A stretch of DNA of 64,000 nt from Halomonas borealis (GTDB lineage Bacteria > Pseudomonadota > Gammaproteobacteria > Pseudomonadales > Halomonadaceae), in the NCBI RefSeq assembly GCF_004798905.1, contig NZ_SDMO01000014.1:1-64000 (forward strand). The letters are read 5' to 3'. This document shows, piece by piece, positions 20,263 to 28,940 of this stretch. Each line of letters opens with the position of its first letter. The first letter of the stretch is position 1. The notes beneath the pieces were generated by a model, which worked only from the letters and a program-made list of their open reading frames with translations, made no database searches and was not told where the DNA came from. Both the position numbers and the translations under genes were made by a program.

Positions 20263-20436
20263 GTCGTTCCCCGATGGAAGCCGGTCGTCACAGGGTCGTC
20301 ATGTCATCGGCGCGTCAGGGAGCGCCGACGGTATGACGGTATCTTGCAAGCGTAGGGCGCATGAATGGGCTCTGCTTGTCGATTCCGTTGGCGGATTTGA
20401 CGAATTCATGGGAGATGGGCCGGAGAAGGGAACTTC

Positions 20437-21249
20437 CTACGACCTATGTCTAAGGAGGTGGGCGTCACCGGCGAGTGGCTGGGAGGCCGCTCGGCGCAAT
20501 TGGCTGGGCGGGTAGCCGTAGTCGCGGCGGAAGGCGCGGGACAGGGCGCTCTGGCTGGCGAAGCCGGTGAGTGCGGCGATCTCGGACAGCGGGAGGTGGC
20601 TCTCGCGGATCAACTGCTGGGCCATCTGCAGGCGCCGGCGCATCACATAGCGCCAGGGCGGCAGGCCGGTCTGGTGACGGAAGCGGACCGTGAAATGAGC
20701 CTCGCTGAGACAGGCCTGAGCCGCCAGGTCGGCGACCCGCAGGCCGCTCGCCAGGTGGCGGTCGATGAAGCGATCCAGCGCCGCCAGGTCGAGGGGGCGT
20801 CCCGCGGGGGATATCTCGCCGGACAGTCGGGCATGCAACGTGCCCAGCAGGGTGGTGGCCAGGCGCTCCTGCTGCAGACCATTCAGGGCACCCTGGCCGG
20901 CGAGCAGGTGCAACTCGCGAAGCATGAAGTCCAGGTAGCGGGACAGCGAGTCATCCAGCTCGAAGAAGCGCGGCGCATCGAACAGGCGAGCCAGCTCATG
21001 GTGATGGCCGGTCAGCGACAAGGCGTCTCGCGGTAGGTCGAGCACCAACTGATGATTGTCGCCGGTGCCGGCGTAGTAGTGCAGGTGATTGGCCGGCACG
21101 ATGCAGCCGGAAAGTGCCGAGATAGAGCCGCCGAGGCCCGCGATCTCGAACTCCGCCTGGCCATTGAGCCCGATCACGATCTGGTGGAAATCGTGAGCAT
21201 GGTGATGGATGGCGGTATCGAGCGGAAACTGGCGGATTGCGCTGGTCAT
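20437..21249 (-). CDS. AraC-family regulator, probable activator of putAP
   Basis: A 270-residue regulator with an N-terminal cupin-like sensor (HHHAHDFHQIVIGLNGQAEF) and a C-terminal AraC helix-turn-helix pair (LAAQACLSEAHFTVRFRHQT and EIAALTGFASQSALSRAFRR). It lies directly upstream of putA on the same strand. In Pseudomonas aeruginosa an AraC-type protein (PruR) beside put genes activates them in response to proline; by analogy this protein likely does the same. The role is inferred from context. Confidence 0.85.
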   Translation of the reverse strand: MTSAIRQFPLDTAIHHHAHDFHQIVIGLNGQAEFEIAGLGGSISALSGCIVPANHLHYYAGTGDNHQLVLDLPRDALSLTGHHHELARLFDAPRFFELDDSLSRYLDFMLRELHLLAGQGALNGLQQERLATTLLGTLHARLSGEISPAGRPLDLAALDRFIDRHLASGLRVADLAAQACLSEAHFTVRFRHQTGLPPWRYVMRRRLQMAQQLIRESHLPLSEIAALTGFASQSALSRAFRRDYGYPPSQLRRAASQPLAGDAHLLRHRS

Positions 21250-21310
21250 CGTCGCCCTCCGGTGCGGCGTTCACGACATGACGCCAGTGTACCGGATGAC
21301 GCGGCGTGTC

Positions 21311-21688
21311 TCATTCTCGCCCGTCTCCCGCCCCTTGGCGCAGCGCCGTGCGGGCGGCAAGGTGATCGCGCAGCGCGCCCAGTTCGGCATGTCCTGCGTC
21401 GTCCAGCAGTGGCTTGCCGCGGGCGACCCGGCCGTGGCGGCCATGATCATCCATCAGCCGCTGGGCGCGGCGACGTACGCGCTCCAGGTAGTCATCATGG
21501 CGGATCGGGTAGCCGGCAATCGCGTTCCACTCGGTCTCGCTGACCCGGCTCTCGAGGGCCCGGTCGAACAGGTCGAGCAGGTGTTCGGGGTCGGTGCGGT
21601 AACGGGGCGTGCGTGCGGTCATCAGGATGGCAATCATGCCGCCGATGATCAGCAGGCAGACGGCCAGAACAGTCAGGAATAGGGCCAT
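21311..21688 (-). CDS. Hypothetical protein with one N-terminal membrane segment
   Basis: A 125-residue protein with one hydrophobic segment at residues 3-24 and a charged, helical remainder (PEHLLDLFDRALESRVSETE). I do not recognise the family. Codon use is consistent with neighbours. It stands between the AraC gene and tRNA-Gly. Confidence 0.6.
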   Translation of the reverse strand: MALFLTVLAVCLLIIGGMIAILMTARTPRYRTDPEHLLDLFDRALESRVSETEWNAIAGYPIRHDDYLERVRRRAQRLMDDHGRHGRVARGKPLLDDAGHAELGALRDHLAARTALRQGAGDGRE

Positions 21689-21803
21689 GAGGGTGCTGAT
21701 GGTTGGGAAAGGGCAGGGAGGCCGGTGCTGCTCCCGAACGTGTCGTCTCTCGAAGAGGGTGACATCGGATGATACGGCGTTGGACGATGCCAGGGAGGGC
21801 CAT

Positions 21804-21877
21804 TGGAGCGGGTGAAGGGAATCGAACCCTCGTCTTAAGCTTGGGAAGCTTCTGCTCTACCATTGAGCTACACCCGC
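21804..21877 (-). tRNA. tRNA-Gly (anticodon CCC)
   Basis: A 74-base gene on the minus strand with encoded CCA. The acceptor is GCGGGTG paired to CACCCGC, the D arm is TAGCTCAATGGTAGAGC, the anticodon loop is TTCCCAA, and the T loop is GTTCGATTC. It resembles the Escherichia coli glycine CCC tRNA closely. The base pair at the top of the anticodon stem is G-A. A good promoter lies just upstream. Confidence 0.95.
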
Positions 21878-21890
21878 TGGGCGATTTCAT

Positions 21891-21918
21891 AGTATATCCA
21901 ACGGTTTAGTGATTACAA
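21891..21918 (-). promoter_or_regulatory. Promoter of tRNA-Gly
   Basis: On the minus strand TTGTAA and TATACT are separated by 16 bases; the second hexamer lies 14 bases before the tRNA. Both are close to the sigma-70 consensus. Confidence 0.7.
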
Positions 21919-21984
21919 CAGGGGGCGACGTCGGTCGACGGACAAGTAGCGTGGAATTTTTTCGTCACGGCCCGAACTTTTCCT

Positions 21985-22098
21985 GCCAAGACTGTCATAA
22001 CAGGTGCAGACGACAGCGGCGATGGCAGTCGCTAGCACTGTCGCTCTAGCTTGCGATTCGATCCTTGACCGCCTCATCCCCGATGAGGCGGTTTTTTT
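21985..22098 (+). ncRNA. Candidate small RNA ending at an orphan terminator
   Basis: A strong rho-independent terminator points right at 22068-22098, yet no rightward gene ends nearby: the nearest one upstream stops at 15231. The roughly 80 bases before it contain no ORF with a ribosome binding site. A small non-coding RNA is the simplest reading. I could not identify a convincing promoter or a known family, so the 5' end is a guess. Confidence 0.4.
22068..22098 (+). terminator. Rho-independent terminator without an upstream coding gene
   Basis: ACCGCCTCATC and GATGAGGCGGT form an 11-bp stem around a CCC loop, followed by seven T. The T-tract fixes the direction as rightward. It faces the leftward CBS-domain gene. 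Confidence 0.85.
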
Positions 22099-22147
22099 AT
22101 GTGCCAGGAATGCCGACACCCGACGGGCCGTCGGCTGTCGGGAAGGT

Positions 22148-22555
22148 TCAGGCGTGGCGCATGCGCAGGATGGCGTTGAGCACGTCGCGACGGGTCACGA
22201 TGCCGACCAGGCGCCCCTGCTCGGTGACCGGATAGATCTTGGGCTTGGCACCCAGCATCTCCTGGGCCAGGTCGGTGATGCTCTTGGATGGCGAGACGGA
22301 GAGCACCTCGTTGCGCATCAGTTCGTGGACCAGGGGAGGTTCGTCGTCGAGGTAGGCGCTTTCCAACAGTTTGCCGAGTACGTCCTGTTCCGAGATGAAG
22401 CCGATCAAGTGGTCGCGCTCGTCGACGACCGGCGCTCCAGGCAGCCGGTGCAGGGCCAGGCCCTGGGCCAGGGTGGTAGTCGACGTCTTGTCGGTGACCC
22501 GGTAGCAGTCGCGAGACATGATCTCGCGTACGATGGTAGGAGCCTTGCTGGGCAT
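22148..22555 (-). CDS. CBS-domain pair protein
   Basis: A 135-residue soluble protein made of two CBS motifs: REIMSRDCYRVTDKTSTTT with PVVDERDHLIGFISEQDVL, and VHELMRNEVLSVSPSKSITD with PVTEQGRLVGIVTRRDVL. CBS pairs bind adenine nucleotides and act as sensors. Free-standing versions are common in Pseudomonas and relatives, with no fixed role. AGGAGAACC lies before the ATG. Confidence 0.88.
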   Translation of the reverse strand: MPSKAPTIVREIMSRDCYRVTDKTSTTTLAQGLALHRLPGAPVVDERDHLIGFISEQDVLGKLLESAYLDDEPPLVHELMRNEVLSVSPSKSITDLAQEMLGAKPKIYPVTEQGRLVGIVTRRDVLNAILRMRHA

Positions 22556-22798
22556 GGCGGTTCTCCTCGTCCTGGTGGAACCTTGTGCCTGGGCGCCCGG
22601 CGCGGAGCACTTCCCGTGCCCTGGTCGGTGCTCATGGGGCGGCCGGTGACCTCGGCGTGTCTCGCGTTCAGCTTAGCCGACTGTCGAGGCACTGCCTGCC
22701 GGCGCCTACCAACGGTGAGCGTCCTGTGAGGAACCGACCCTTGAGACATCGCTCCAATGAGGCACAATGCCGCCACCTTCGAGTGATGGAGATCCGCC

Positions 22799-23356
<558 letters not shown>

Positions 23357-23424
23357 GCACTTGGCAGGTCGGATACCGACGGTATAATCCGCCGGCGCCT
23401 CGCTTTTCCAAACGGAGTGGAATC

Positions 23425-24294
23425 TTGGGCTATCTCGTGGCTATCACCGTCCTCTGGGCGTTCTCCTTCTCGTTGATCGGCGTTTACCTGGCCGGTCAGG
23501 TGGACAGCTATTTCTCGGTGATGTCCCGCATCGTGCTGGCGGCCCTGCTGTTCCTACCGCTGTTGCGTCCGCGCCGGTTGCGCGGTCGCCAGCGCCTGGT
23601 CCTGATGGGCCTCGGGGCGGTTCAGCTCGGGGTGATGTACATCTTCTTCTACCAGTCCTTCCTGTTGCTCTCGGTCCCCGAGGTGCTGCTGTTCACGGTG
23701 CTGACGCCGCTCTATATCACGTTGCTCGATGATCTGATGTTCCGGCGTTTCTCGCCGTTCCATCTGGTGACCGCCGCGATGGCGGTGCTGGGGGCCGCGG
23801 TGATCCGTTATCGCGGCCTCGACGGGGACTACTGGCTGGGTTTCCTGGTGGTCCAGGGGGCCAACTTCTGCTTCGCGCTGGGCCAGGTCGGCTATCGCCG
23901 CTTTTCGGCGGGCCTGCCCGATGAGCTGCCGCGCTTCTCGGTCTTCGGCTGGTTCTACCTGGGGGCTGCCATCGTGGCGCTACCGGCCTTCCTGTGGTGG
24001 GGCGATGCCACGGCCCTTCCGGCCACGCCGTTACAGTGGGGCGTGTTGATCTGGCTTGGCCTGGTGGCGTCGGGTGTGGGGTACTTCCTGTGGAACATCG
24101 GGGCGACCCGGGTCGATGCCGGATCGCTGGCGGTCATGAACAACGCCCTGGTGCCCGCGGGGTTGCTGGTCAATCTGTTGATCTGGAACCACGACGCCGA
24201 TCTGCTGCGTCTCACGTTGGGCGGGCTCATCATCCTGGCTTCGCTGCTGGTCAACGAGTGGTGGCAACGCCGCCGCGCGCCGCATTCTGCGTGA
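23425..24294 (+). CDS. DMT-family (EamA) membrane transporter
   Basis: A 289-residue inner-membrane protein with about ten membrane segments arranged as two EamA repeats, starting LGYLVAITVLWAFSFSLIGV. Such proteins export metabolites or amino acids, but the substrate is unknown. I chose the TTG at 23425, preceded by GGAG, because the first membrane segment begins there; the frame upstream is a shadow of the previous gene. Confidence 0.82.
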   Translation: MGYLVAITVLWAFSFSLIGVYLAGQVDSYFSVMSRIVLAALLFLPLLRPRRLRGRQRLVLMGLGAVQLGVMYIFFYQSFLLLSVPEVLLFTVLTPLYITLLDDLMFRRFSPFHLVTAAMAVLGAAVIRYRGLDGDYWLGFLVVQGANFCFALGQVGYRRFSAGLPDELPRFSVFGWFYLGAAIVALPAFLWWGDATALPATPLQWGVLIWLGLVASGVGYFLWNIGATRVDAGSLAVMNNALVPAGLLVNLLIWNHDADLLRLTLGGLIILASLLVNEWWQRRRAPHSA

Positions 24295-24358
24295 GGGCGG
24301 TTTGCCCGGCCGAGAGCCAATCGCCATAATAAGCCGTCGCGAAGCGAAGGACCCGCTC

Positions 24359-25240
24359 ATGCACGCCTTCAAGAACATCGGTCTGATCGGCCGTTTGGGT
24401 AGCGCCAAGGTCGTCGAGACCCTCAAACGACTGAGCCGCTTCCTCGACGATGCCGGCTATCACGTCATCCTCGAGGATCGCACGGCCACCGTGCTGCTCG
24501 ATCACGGCCATCCCGAGGCCAGCCGTCGTCGGCTGGGCGAGCTGTGTGACCTGGTGATCGTGGTCGGCGGCGACGGTAGCCTGCTCGGCGCCGCCCGTAC
24601 CCTGTGCCATAGCGGCACCCTGGTGCTGGGCGTCAACCGCGGGCGGCTGGGCTTTCTCACCGATATCTCTCCCGACGAACTCGAGGAGCGCGTCGGCGAG
24701 GTGCTGGCCGGGCAGTACGAGCTGGAGGAGCGTTTCCTGCTCGATGCGGAGCTCTATCGCGACGGCGTGATGGTGGGCGAAGGCGATGCCTTGAACGAGG
24801 TGGTGCTGCATCCCGGCAAGGCCGTGCGCATGATCGAGTTCGAGCTGTTCATCGACGATCAGTTCGTTTACAGCCAGCGCAGCGACGGGCTGATCATCGC
24901 CACGCCCACCGGCTCCACGGCCTATGCGCTGTCCGGTGGCGGGCCGATCATGCACCCGCGGCTGGAGGTCGTGACCCTGGTGCCGATGTTCCCGCATACG
25001 TTGTCGAGCCGGCCCATCGCCATCGATGCGGCCAGCGAGATCCGCATTCATATCGGCGAGACCAACCAGACCTACCCGCATATCAGCTGCGATGGCCAGA
25101 CCCGTGCCGTGGCCAAGCCCGACGACGTGCTGGTGATCCGCCGCAAGCCTCAGCGCGTGCAGCTCGTTCATCCCGTGGGACACAACTTCTACGAGGTCCT
25201 GCGCAGCAAGCTGGGCTGGAGCAACCGCCTGGGAGACTGA
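24359..25240 (+). CDS. nadK: NAD kinase
   Basis: A 293-residue ATP-dependent NAD kinase that supplies NADP. It has the LVIVVGGDGSLLGAAR motif, the NRGRLGFLTDI segment, and SDGLIIATPTGSTAYALSGG, all diagnostic. The ATG at 24359 gives the family N-terminus (MHAFKNIGLIGRLGS). The next gene starts two bases after its stop and is probably co-transcribed. Confidence 0.95.
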   Translation: MHAFKNIGLIGRLGSAKVVETLKRLSRFLDDAGYHVILEDRTATVLLDHGHPEASRRRLGELCDLVIVVGGDGSLLGAARTLCHSGTLVLGVNRGRLGFLTDISPDELEERVGEVLAGQYELEERFLLDAELYRDGVMVGEGDALNEVVLHPGKAVRMIEFELFIDDQFVYSQRSDGLIIATPTGSTAYALSGGGPIMHPRLEVVTLVPMFPHTLSSRPIAIDAASEIRIHIGETNQTYPHISCDGQTRAVAKPDDVLVIRRKPQRVQLVHPVGHNFYEVLRSKLGWSNRLGD

Positions 25241-25241
25241 G

Positions 25242-26243
25242 GTGAGCAAAGTGCCCCTGGAAGGCTACGACCTGATCGGCGACGTGCACGGTTGCGGCGC
25301 GACGCTGGCGGCCCTGCTCGAACGCCTCGGGTATCACCAGCGCGGCGGCGTCTACCGTCATCCGCGTCGCAAGGTGATCTTCCTTGGCGATCTCATCGAC
25401 CGCGGGCCGCGCATTCGCCTGGCGGTCAGCATCGCCCGGCGCATGGTGGAGGAGGGCGAGGCGCTGATCGTGATGGGCAACCACGAGATCAATGCCCTGG
25501 CCTATCACCACCGCGCCCCCGCCGCTCTGGGCCGCGAGTGGCTGCGTGAGCATACTCCGCGTCACAACCGCATCGTCCGCGAGACCCTCGAACAGTACCG
25601 CGACCATCCCCAGGAATGGGACGAGACGCTGGCCTGGTTCCTCGACATCCCCCTGTTCCTCGAGTGCGATGGCCTGCGCGTGGTGCACGCCTGCTGGGAC
25701 CAGGCGCGGATCGACGAGCTGCGCCGCTCGCACCCGGAGGGGCGCATCGACCTGGATTTCCTGGCCGCCGCGGTATGCCACGGGACCCGCGAGTTCGAGA
25801 TCCTCGACCGGCTCACCCGGGGCAGCCATATCACGCTACCCGAGGGCGTGCAGATCCACTCCGGCGATGGCTTCACCCGGCGCAGCTTCCGCACGCATTT
25901 CTGGGCGCGTCGCCCGCGTACCTGGGGCGACGTGGTCTTCCAGCCCGACAACCTGCCAGGCGAACTCGAGCGGCGCCCACTCAGCGCGGCCGAGTCGGCC
26001 TGCCTGACGCACTACGGCCCCGAGCAGCCTCCGCTGTTCATCGGCCACTACTGGTGCGAAGGCATTCCGGCCCTGCCGGCGCCGAACATCGCCTGCCTGG
26101 ACTACAGCGCGGTGAAGTTCGGCCGACTGGTGGCCTATCGCTGGAGCGGTGAGACGCGGCTCGATGCCAATCGTTTCGTATGGGTCCGTGTGCCGCGGGA
26201 GGAGCGGGCGCGTCCGGCGCCCTGGGAAATCGATGTCGACTGA
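25242..26243 (+). CDS. Calcineurin-like metallophosphoesterase
   Basis: A 333-residue phosphoesterase with the metal-binding series YDLIGDVHGCGATL, FLGDLIDRGPRI and VMGNHEINALAY, typical of the PPP/PrpA-type phosphatase branch. It could act on phosphoproteins or nucleotides such as Ap4A; substrate is unknown. The GTG start, two bases after nadK, is preceded by GGGAGA. A strong terminator lies 93 bases after the stop. Confidence 0.85.
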   Translation: MSKVPLEGYDLIGDVHGCGATLAALLERLGYHQRGGVYRHPRRKVIFLGDLIDRGPRIRLAVSIARRMVEEGEALIVMGNHEINALAYHHRAPAALGREWLREHTPRHNRIVRETLEQYRDHPQEWDETLAWFLDIPLFLECDGLRVVHACWDQARIDELRRSHPEGRIDLDFLAAAVCHGTREFEILDRLTRGSHITLPEGVQIHSGDGFTRRSFRTHFWARRPRTWGDVVFQPDNLPGELERRPLSAAESACLTHYGPEQPPLFIGHYWCEGIPALPAPNIACLDYSAVKFGRLVAYRWSGETRLDANRFVWVRVPREERARPAPWEIDVD

Positions 26244-26336
26244 TACAAAACGTTACCTAAATATCCGGAATCGTGGCGAACTTGTCGCCCGCCAGGCCAT
26301 CAGAGTAAGTGTTCCCTTGAACGATCCCTTGCTCTT

Positions 26337-26365
26337 GTCCGGCGGCCCCTTCCGCCGGACTTTTT
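26337..26365 (+). terminator. Rho-independent terminator after nadK-phosphoesterase
   Basis: GTCCGGCGG and CCGCCGGAC form a 9-bp stem with a 6-base loop, followed by TTTTT. It points right and ends the two-gene unit. Confidence 0.85.
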
Positions 26366-26421
26366 CTTGTGGCCCGGTATGCGGAGTTCGCCCACTGGAT
26401 TCGCCCACCTGAGGAGAGGCC

Positions 26422-27285
26422 ATGTATCGGGTGATGCTGCTGCCCCATGACACCGACACCCGCGAACTTCGCCAGGCGCTCTGGGCGCAGCGTATCGGGC
26501 ACCGCGTCACCGACGAGGGCGAAGGCCAGGTGCTGTGGCTGGCCGACCCCCGGCAGCAGGAGGCCATGCAGCGCCTGGTGATGCGCTGGCAGCGCGGTGA
26601 GCCGCTGGCGCCCGACGGGCAAGAGACGCGCGGTCGGCCGCCCATGCGCGATGGCCTGTCGGCCTGGCTGACGCCGTTGCGCCAGGTGCCGGTCACCGCA
26701 TCCGCCCTGGTGCTATGCCTGCTGGTGTTCGTGGTGATGAGCATGCTCGGCGACTCGGTGATCGCCGCCATGACCATCGTGCCGGTGAGCGTGTCGGGCG
26801 GTCAGCTGGCCTTCGGTGGCCTCGGCGAGACGCTGGGCTCGGGCCAACTGTGGCGGCTGCTGTCGCCGGCCTTCCTGCATTTCGGCTGGATGCATCTGGT
26901 CTTCAACATGCTGTGGCTGTGGGTGTTCGGTCGCCAGGTCGAGGCGTACCACGGCCGCGGACGCATGCTGACGCTGCTGCTGGCCGCCGGTATCGGCGGC
27001 AATCTGGCTCAGTACGCCACCGGCACGGTGCTGTTCGGCGGCATGTCGGGCGTCGACTTCGCGCTGCTCGGCTATGTCTGGCTGATGGCGCGCCGTCGCC
27101 CGGGCGATGGTTTCTTCGTGCCCCAGATGCTGGTGGTCTTCATGCTCGGCTGGATGGTCTTCACGATGACCGAAATGGCCGGGCTGTTCGGCTTCGGCAA
27201 CGTGGCCAACGAGGCTCACCTGGGCGGGTTGGTCGTGGGCCTGGCGCTGGGCTGGTATCATTCCCGCCGCACCCAGTCGCACTGA
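26422..27285 (+). CDS. GlpG-like rhomboid intramembrane serine protease
   Basis: A 287-residue protein. The N-terminal 75 residues form a cytosolic domain like that of GlpG (MYRVMLLPHDTDTRELRQAL). The rest has six or seven membrane segments. The catalytic serine is in GGMSGVDFALLGYVW (Ser about 209) and the catalytic histidine in VANEAHLGGLVVG (His about 266). HFGWMHLVFNMLWLWVFG is the conserved L1-TM2 region. It cleaves membrane proteins within the bilayer; targets are not known. Confidence 0.92.
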   Translation: MYRVMLLPHDTDTRELRQALWAQRIGHRVTDEGEGQVLWLADPRQQEAMQRLVMRWQRGEPLAPDGQETRGRPPMRDGLSAWLTPLRQVPVTASALVLCLLVFVVMSMLGDSVIAAMTIVPVSVSGGQLAFGGLGETLGSGQLWRLLSPAFLHFGWMHLVFNMLWLWVFGRQVEAYHGRGRMLTLLLAAGIGGNLAQYATGTVLFGGMSGVDFALLGYVWLMARRRPGDGFFVPQMLVVFMLGWMVFTMTEMAGLFGFGNVANEAHLGGLVVGLALGWYHSRRTQSH

Positions 27286-27522
27286 GGAGTGGCTGCGTTC
27301 GGCCGTACGGCGTTAAAAACCCTCCTAGAGGGCTCATCGACGGCTCGTAAGCTCCGCCTTTTCGCCGCTTTTGCCCTGCGACCCACATGAACGTGGGAAG
27401 TGCGTCGGCCCGTAGGAAGCGAGCCTGGCCCTGGCCTTCGCTCGCCGGCCTTTTCGAGCCTAGAGACACCGTCAATGACTGGCGTGTCTCGTCCCGATCC
27501 GTTTCTTCCGAGAGATCCCGCC
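27286..27522. other. Intergenic element between the rhomboid and YeaC genes
   Basis: A 237-base gap with no gene. It contains GGCGTTAAAAACC, then alternating short segments around CTCATCGACGGCTCGTAAG and CGCCGCTTTTGCCCTGC. The order resembles an intergenic sequence I believe recurs in gammaproteobacteria, but I could not check this. The right end leads into the YeaC promoter. Confidence 0.35.
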
Positions 27523-27807
27523 ATGAGCGATATGACCTTCGAGCGCATGATTCAACAGATGACCCCGGCCATCTACGAGAGCCTCAAGCAGGCGGTGGCG
27601 CTGCGTAAATGGCCGGATGGCCGCTTCTTGACGGCCGAACAGACCGAGCTGTGCCTCGAGGCGGTGATGCGTTTCGAAGCCGAGAACAACGTGCCCGCGG
27701 AGCAGCGTGTCGGTTACCTGGAACGCCGTACCTGCGGCGCCGACAGCAGCGGCGCCGGCGTCGACCCCGAGCAGGCCGGCCTCGGCCGGGATGTCGGCCG
27801 TGACTGA
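27523..27807 (+). CDS. YeaC family protein (DUF1315)
   Basis: A 94-residue protein whose first 60 residues match YeaC: MIQQMTPAIYESLKQAVALR, KWPDGRFLTAEQTELCLEAV and the following RFEAENNVPAEQRVG. Function is unknown. The C-terminal tail is Gly- and Asp-rich and diverges from the enteric version. It overlaps the next gene by 17 bases. Confidence 0.85.
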   Translation: MSDMTFERMIQQMTPAIYESLKQAVALRKWPDGRFLTAEQTELCLEAVMRFEAENNVPAEQRVGYLERRTCGADSSGAGVDPEQAGLGRDVGRD

Positions 27808-28630
27808 GGCCATCGCCGTGACAGGCTGTCTGACCAAGATGGCCGTGACGCCGGGCTCACCGGCACGTTATACCCTGCGCACCGGCGACCAGCGCCTCGA
27901 CCTCAACGGCCTGCTGGGCCAGCCGCTGCGATTGAGCTGGAGCGGTGCCATCGCCTGCACCCACTGTGGCCGGGCGACCCGCAAGAGCTTCGGCCAGGGC
28001 CACTGCTACCCGTGTTTCAAGAAACTGGCTCGCTGCGACACCTGCATCATGAAGCCGGAACTGTGCCACTACTTCCAGGGCACCTGTCGCGAGCCCGAAT
28101 GGGGCGAGACCCACTGCTTCCGGCCCCATGTGGTCTACCTGGCCAACGCCTCCGGACTCAAGGTCGGCATCACCCGAGACACCCAGGTGCCGACCCGCTG
28201 GCTCGACCAGGGCGCCGTCCAGGCGTTGCCGATCCTCGAGGTCGATACCCGTCAGCAGTCCGGCTTCGTCGAGATGCTGTTCAAGGGTGAGGTCTCGGAT
28301 CGCACCAACTGGCGCGCCATGCTCAAGGGCGACACCCAGGAACTGGACCTGCCCGGCGAGCGCGACCGCCTGCTCGAGCGCCTCGCCCCGGGGCTCCTGG
28401 AGCTGCGCGAGCGCTTCGGTCATGAGGCCATCCGCGAGCTGGACACCACGCCCTACGCCTTCGAATACCCGGTGCTCGAGCATCCCACCAAGGTCGTCTC
28501 GCACAACTTCGACAAGCACCCCGAGGTGGCCGGCACCCTGCTCGGCATCAAGGGCCAATACGTGATCCTCGACAGTGGCGTGATCAATCTGCGCAAGTTC
28601 ACCGGCTACGAGGTCACGGTCGAATCCTGA
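27791..28630 (+). CDS. DUF2797 family protein
   Basis: A 279-residue protein with a cysteine-rich N-terminal part: CTHCGRATRKSFGQGHCYPC, then CDTCIMKPELCHYFQGTC, which looks like a metal-binding ribbon. This is followed by the VYLANASGLKVGITRDTQVP segment, similar to GIY-YIG-type folds. The pattern is the DUF2797 family, function unknown. Starts at 27791 (ATG) or 27800 (GTG) are both possible. Pairing with YeaC is common in pseudomonads. Confidence 0.82.
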   Translation: MSAVTEAIAVTGCLTKMAVTPGSPARYTLRTGDQRLDLNGLLGQPLRLSWSGAIACTHCGRATRKSFGQGHCYPCFKKLARCDTCIMKPELCHYFQGTCREPEWGETHCFRPHVVYLANASGLKVGITRDTQVPTRWLDQGAVQALPILEVDTRQQSGFVEMLFKGEVSDRTNWRAMLKGDTQELDLPGERDRLLERLAPGLLELRERFGHEAIRELDTTPYAFEYPVLEHPTKVVSHNFDKHPEVAGTLLGIKGQYVILDSGVINLRKFTGYEVTVES

Positions 28631-28940
28631 AGACGGCGCGTCGCTCGTGGTGTCGGCCCGGCTGTCATCCTGGCGCTAGTATACCGAGCCGAGTGCCTCG
28701 ACTCGGTGTGTCTCGGCCGGTGGTTGCCAGCATCCTTGCCGGGGCGTGCCACCGAATCGCCTTTCCGTACCCGCACCTGTCCAGGATCCAGAGATCTAGG
28801 CGGCCCATGGGCCGGCGAAGGCCTCCGTCTCGTCCGGCGGCGGAGAGGACCATGCCTTCCTGAGATTGTCGGCACACGAAGAGGGCGCTACCGGAGGCCC
28901 CGGCAACCGAGGGTGCCGGGGCGTTTTGCAGGATCGTGGC
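28631..28940. other. Intergenic region between the DUF2797 gene and opgD-like gene
   Basis: About 310 bases between convergent genes with no convincing ORF. It has a short hairpin (CCGAGT with ACTCGG) near 28690 and a terminator-like hairpin at 28897-28927. I see nothing else to annotate. Confidence 0.5.
28897..28927 (+). terminator. Probable terminator between convergent genes
   Basis: GCCCCGGCA and TGCCGGGGC form a 9-bp stem with an 8-base loop, followed by GTTTT. The short T-run suggests rightward termination, although it lies 266 bases after the DUF2797 stop. Confidence 0.5.
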
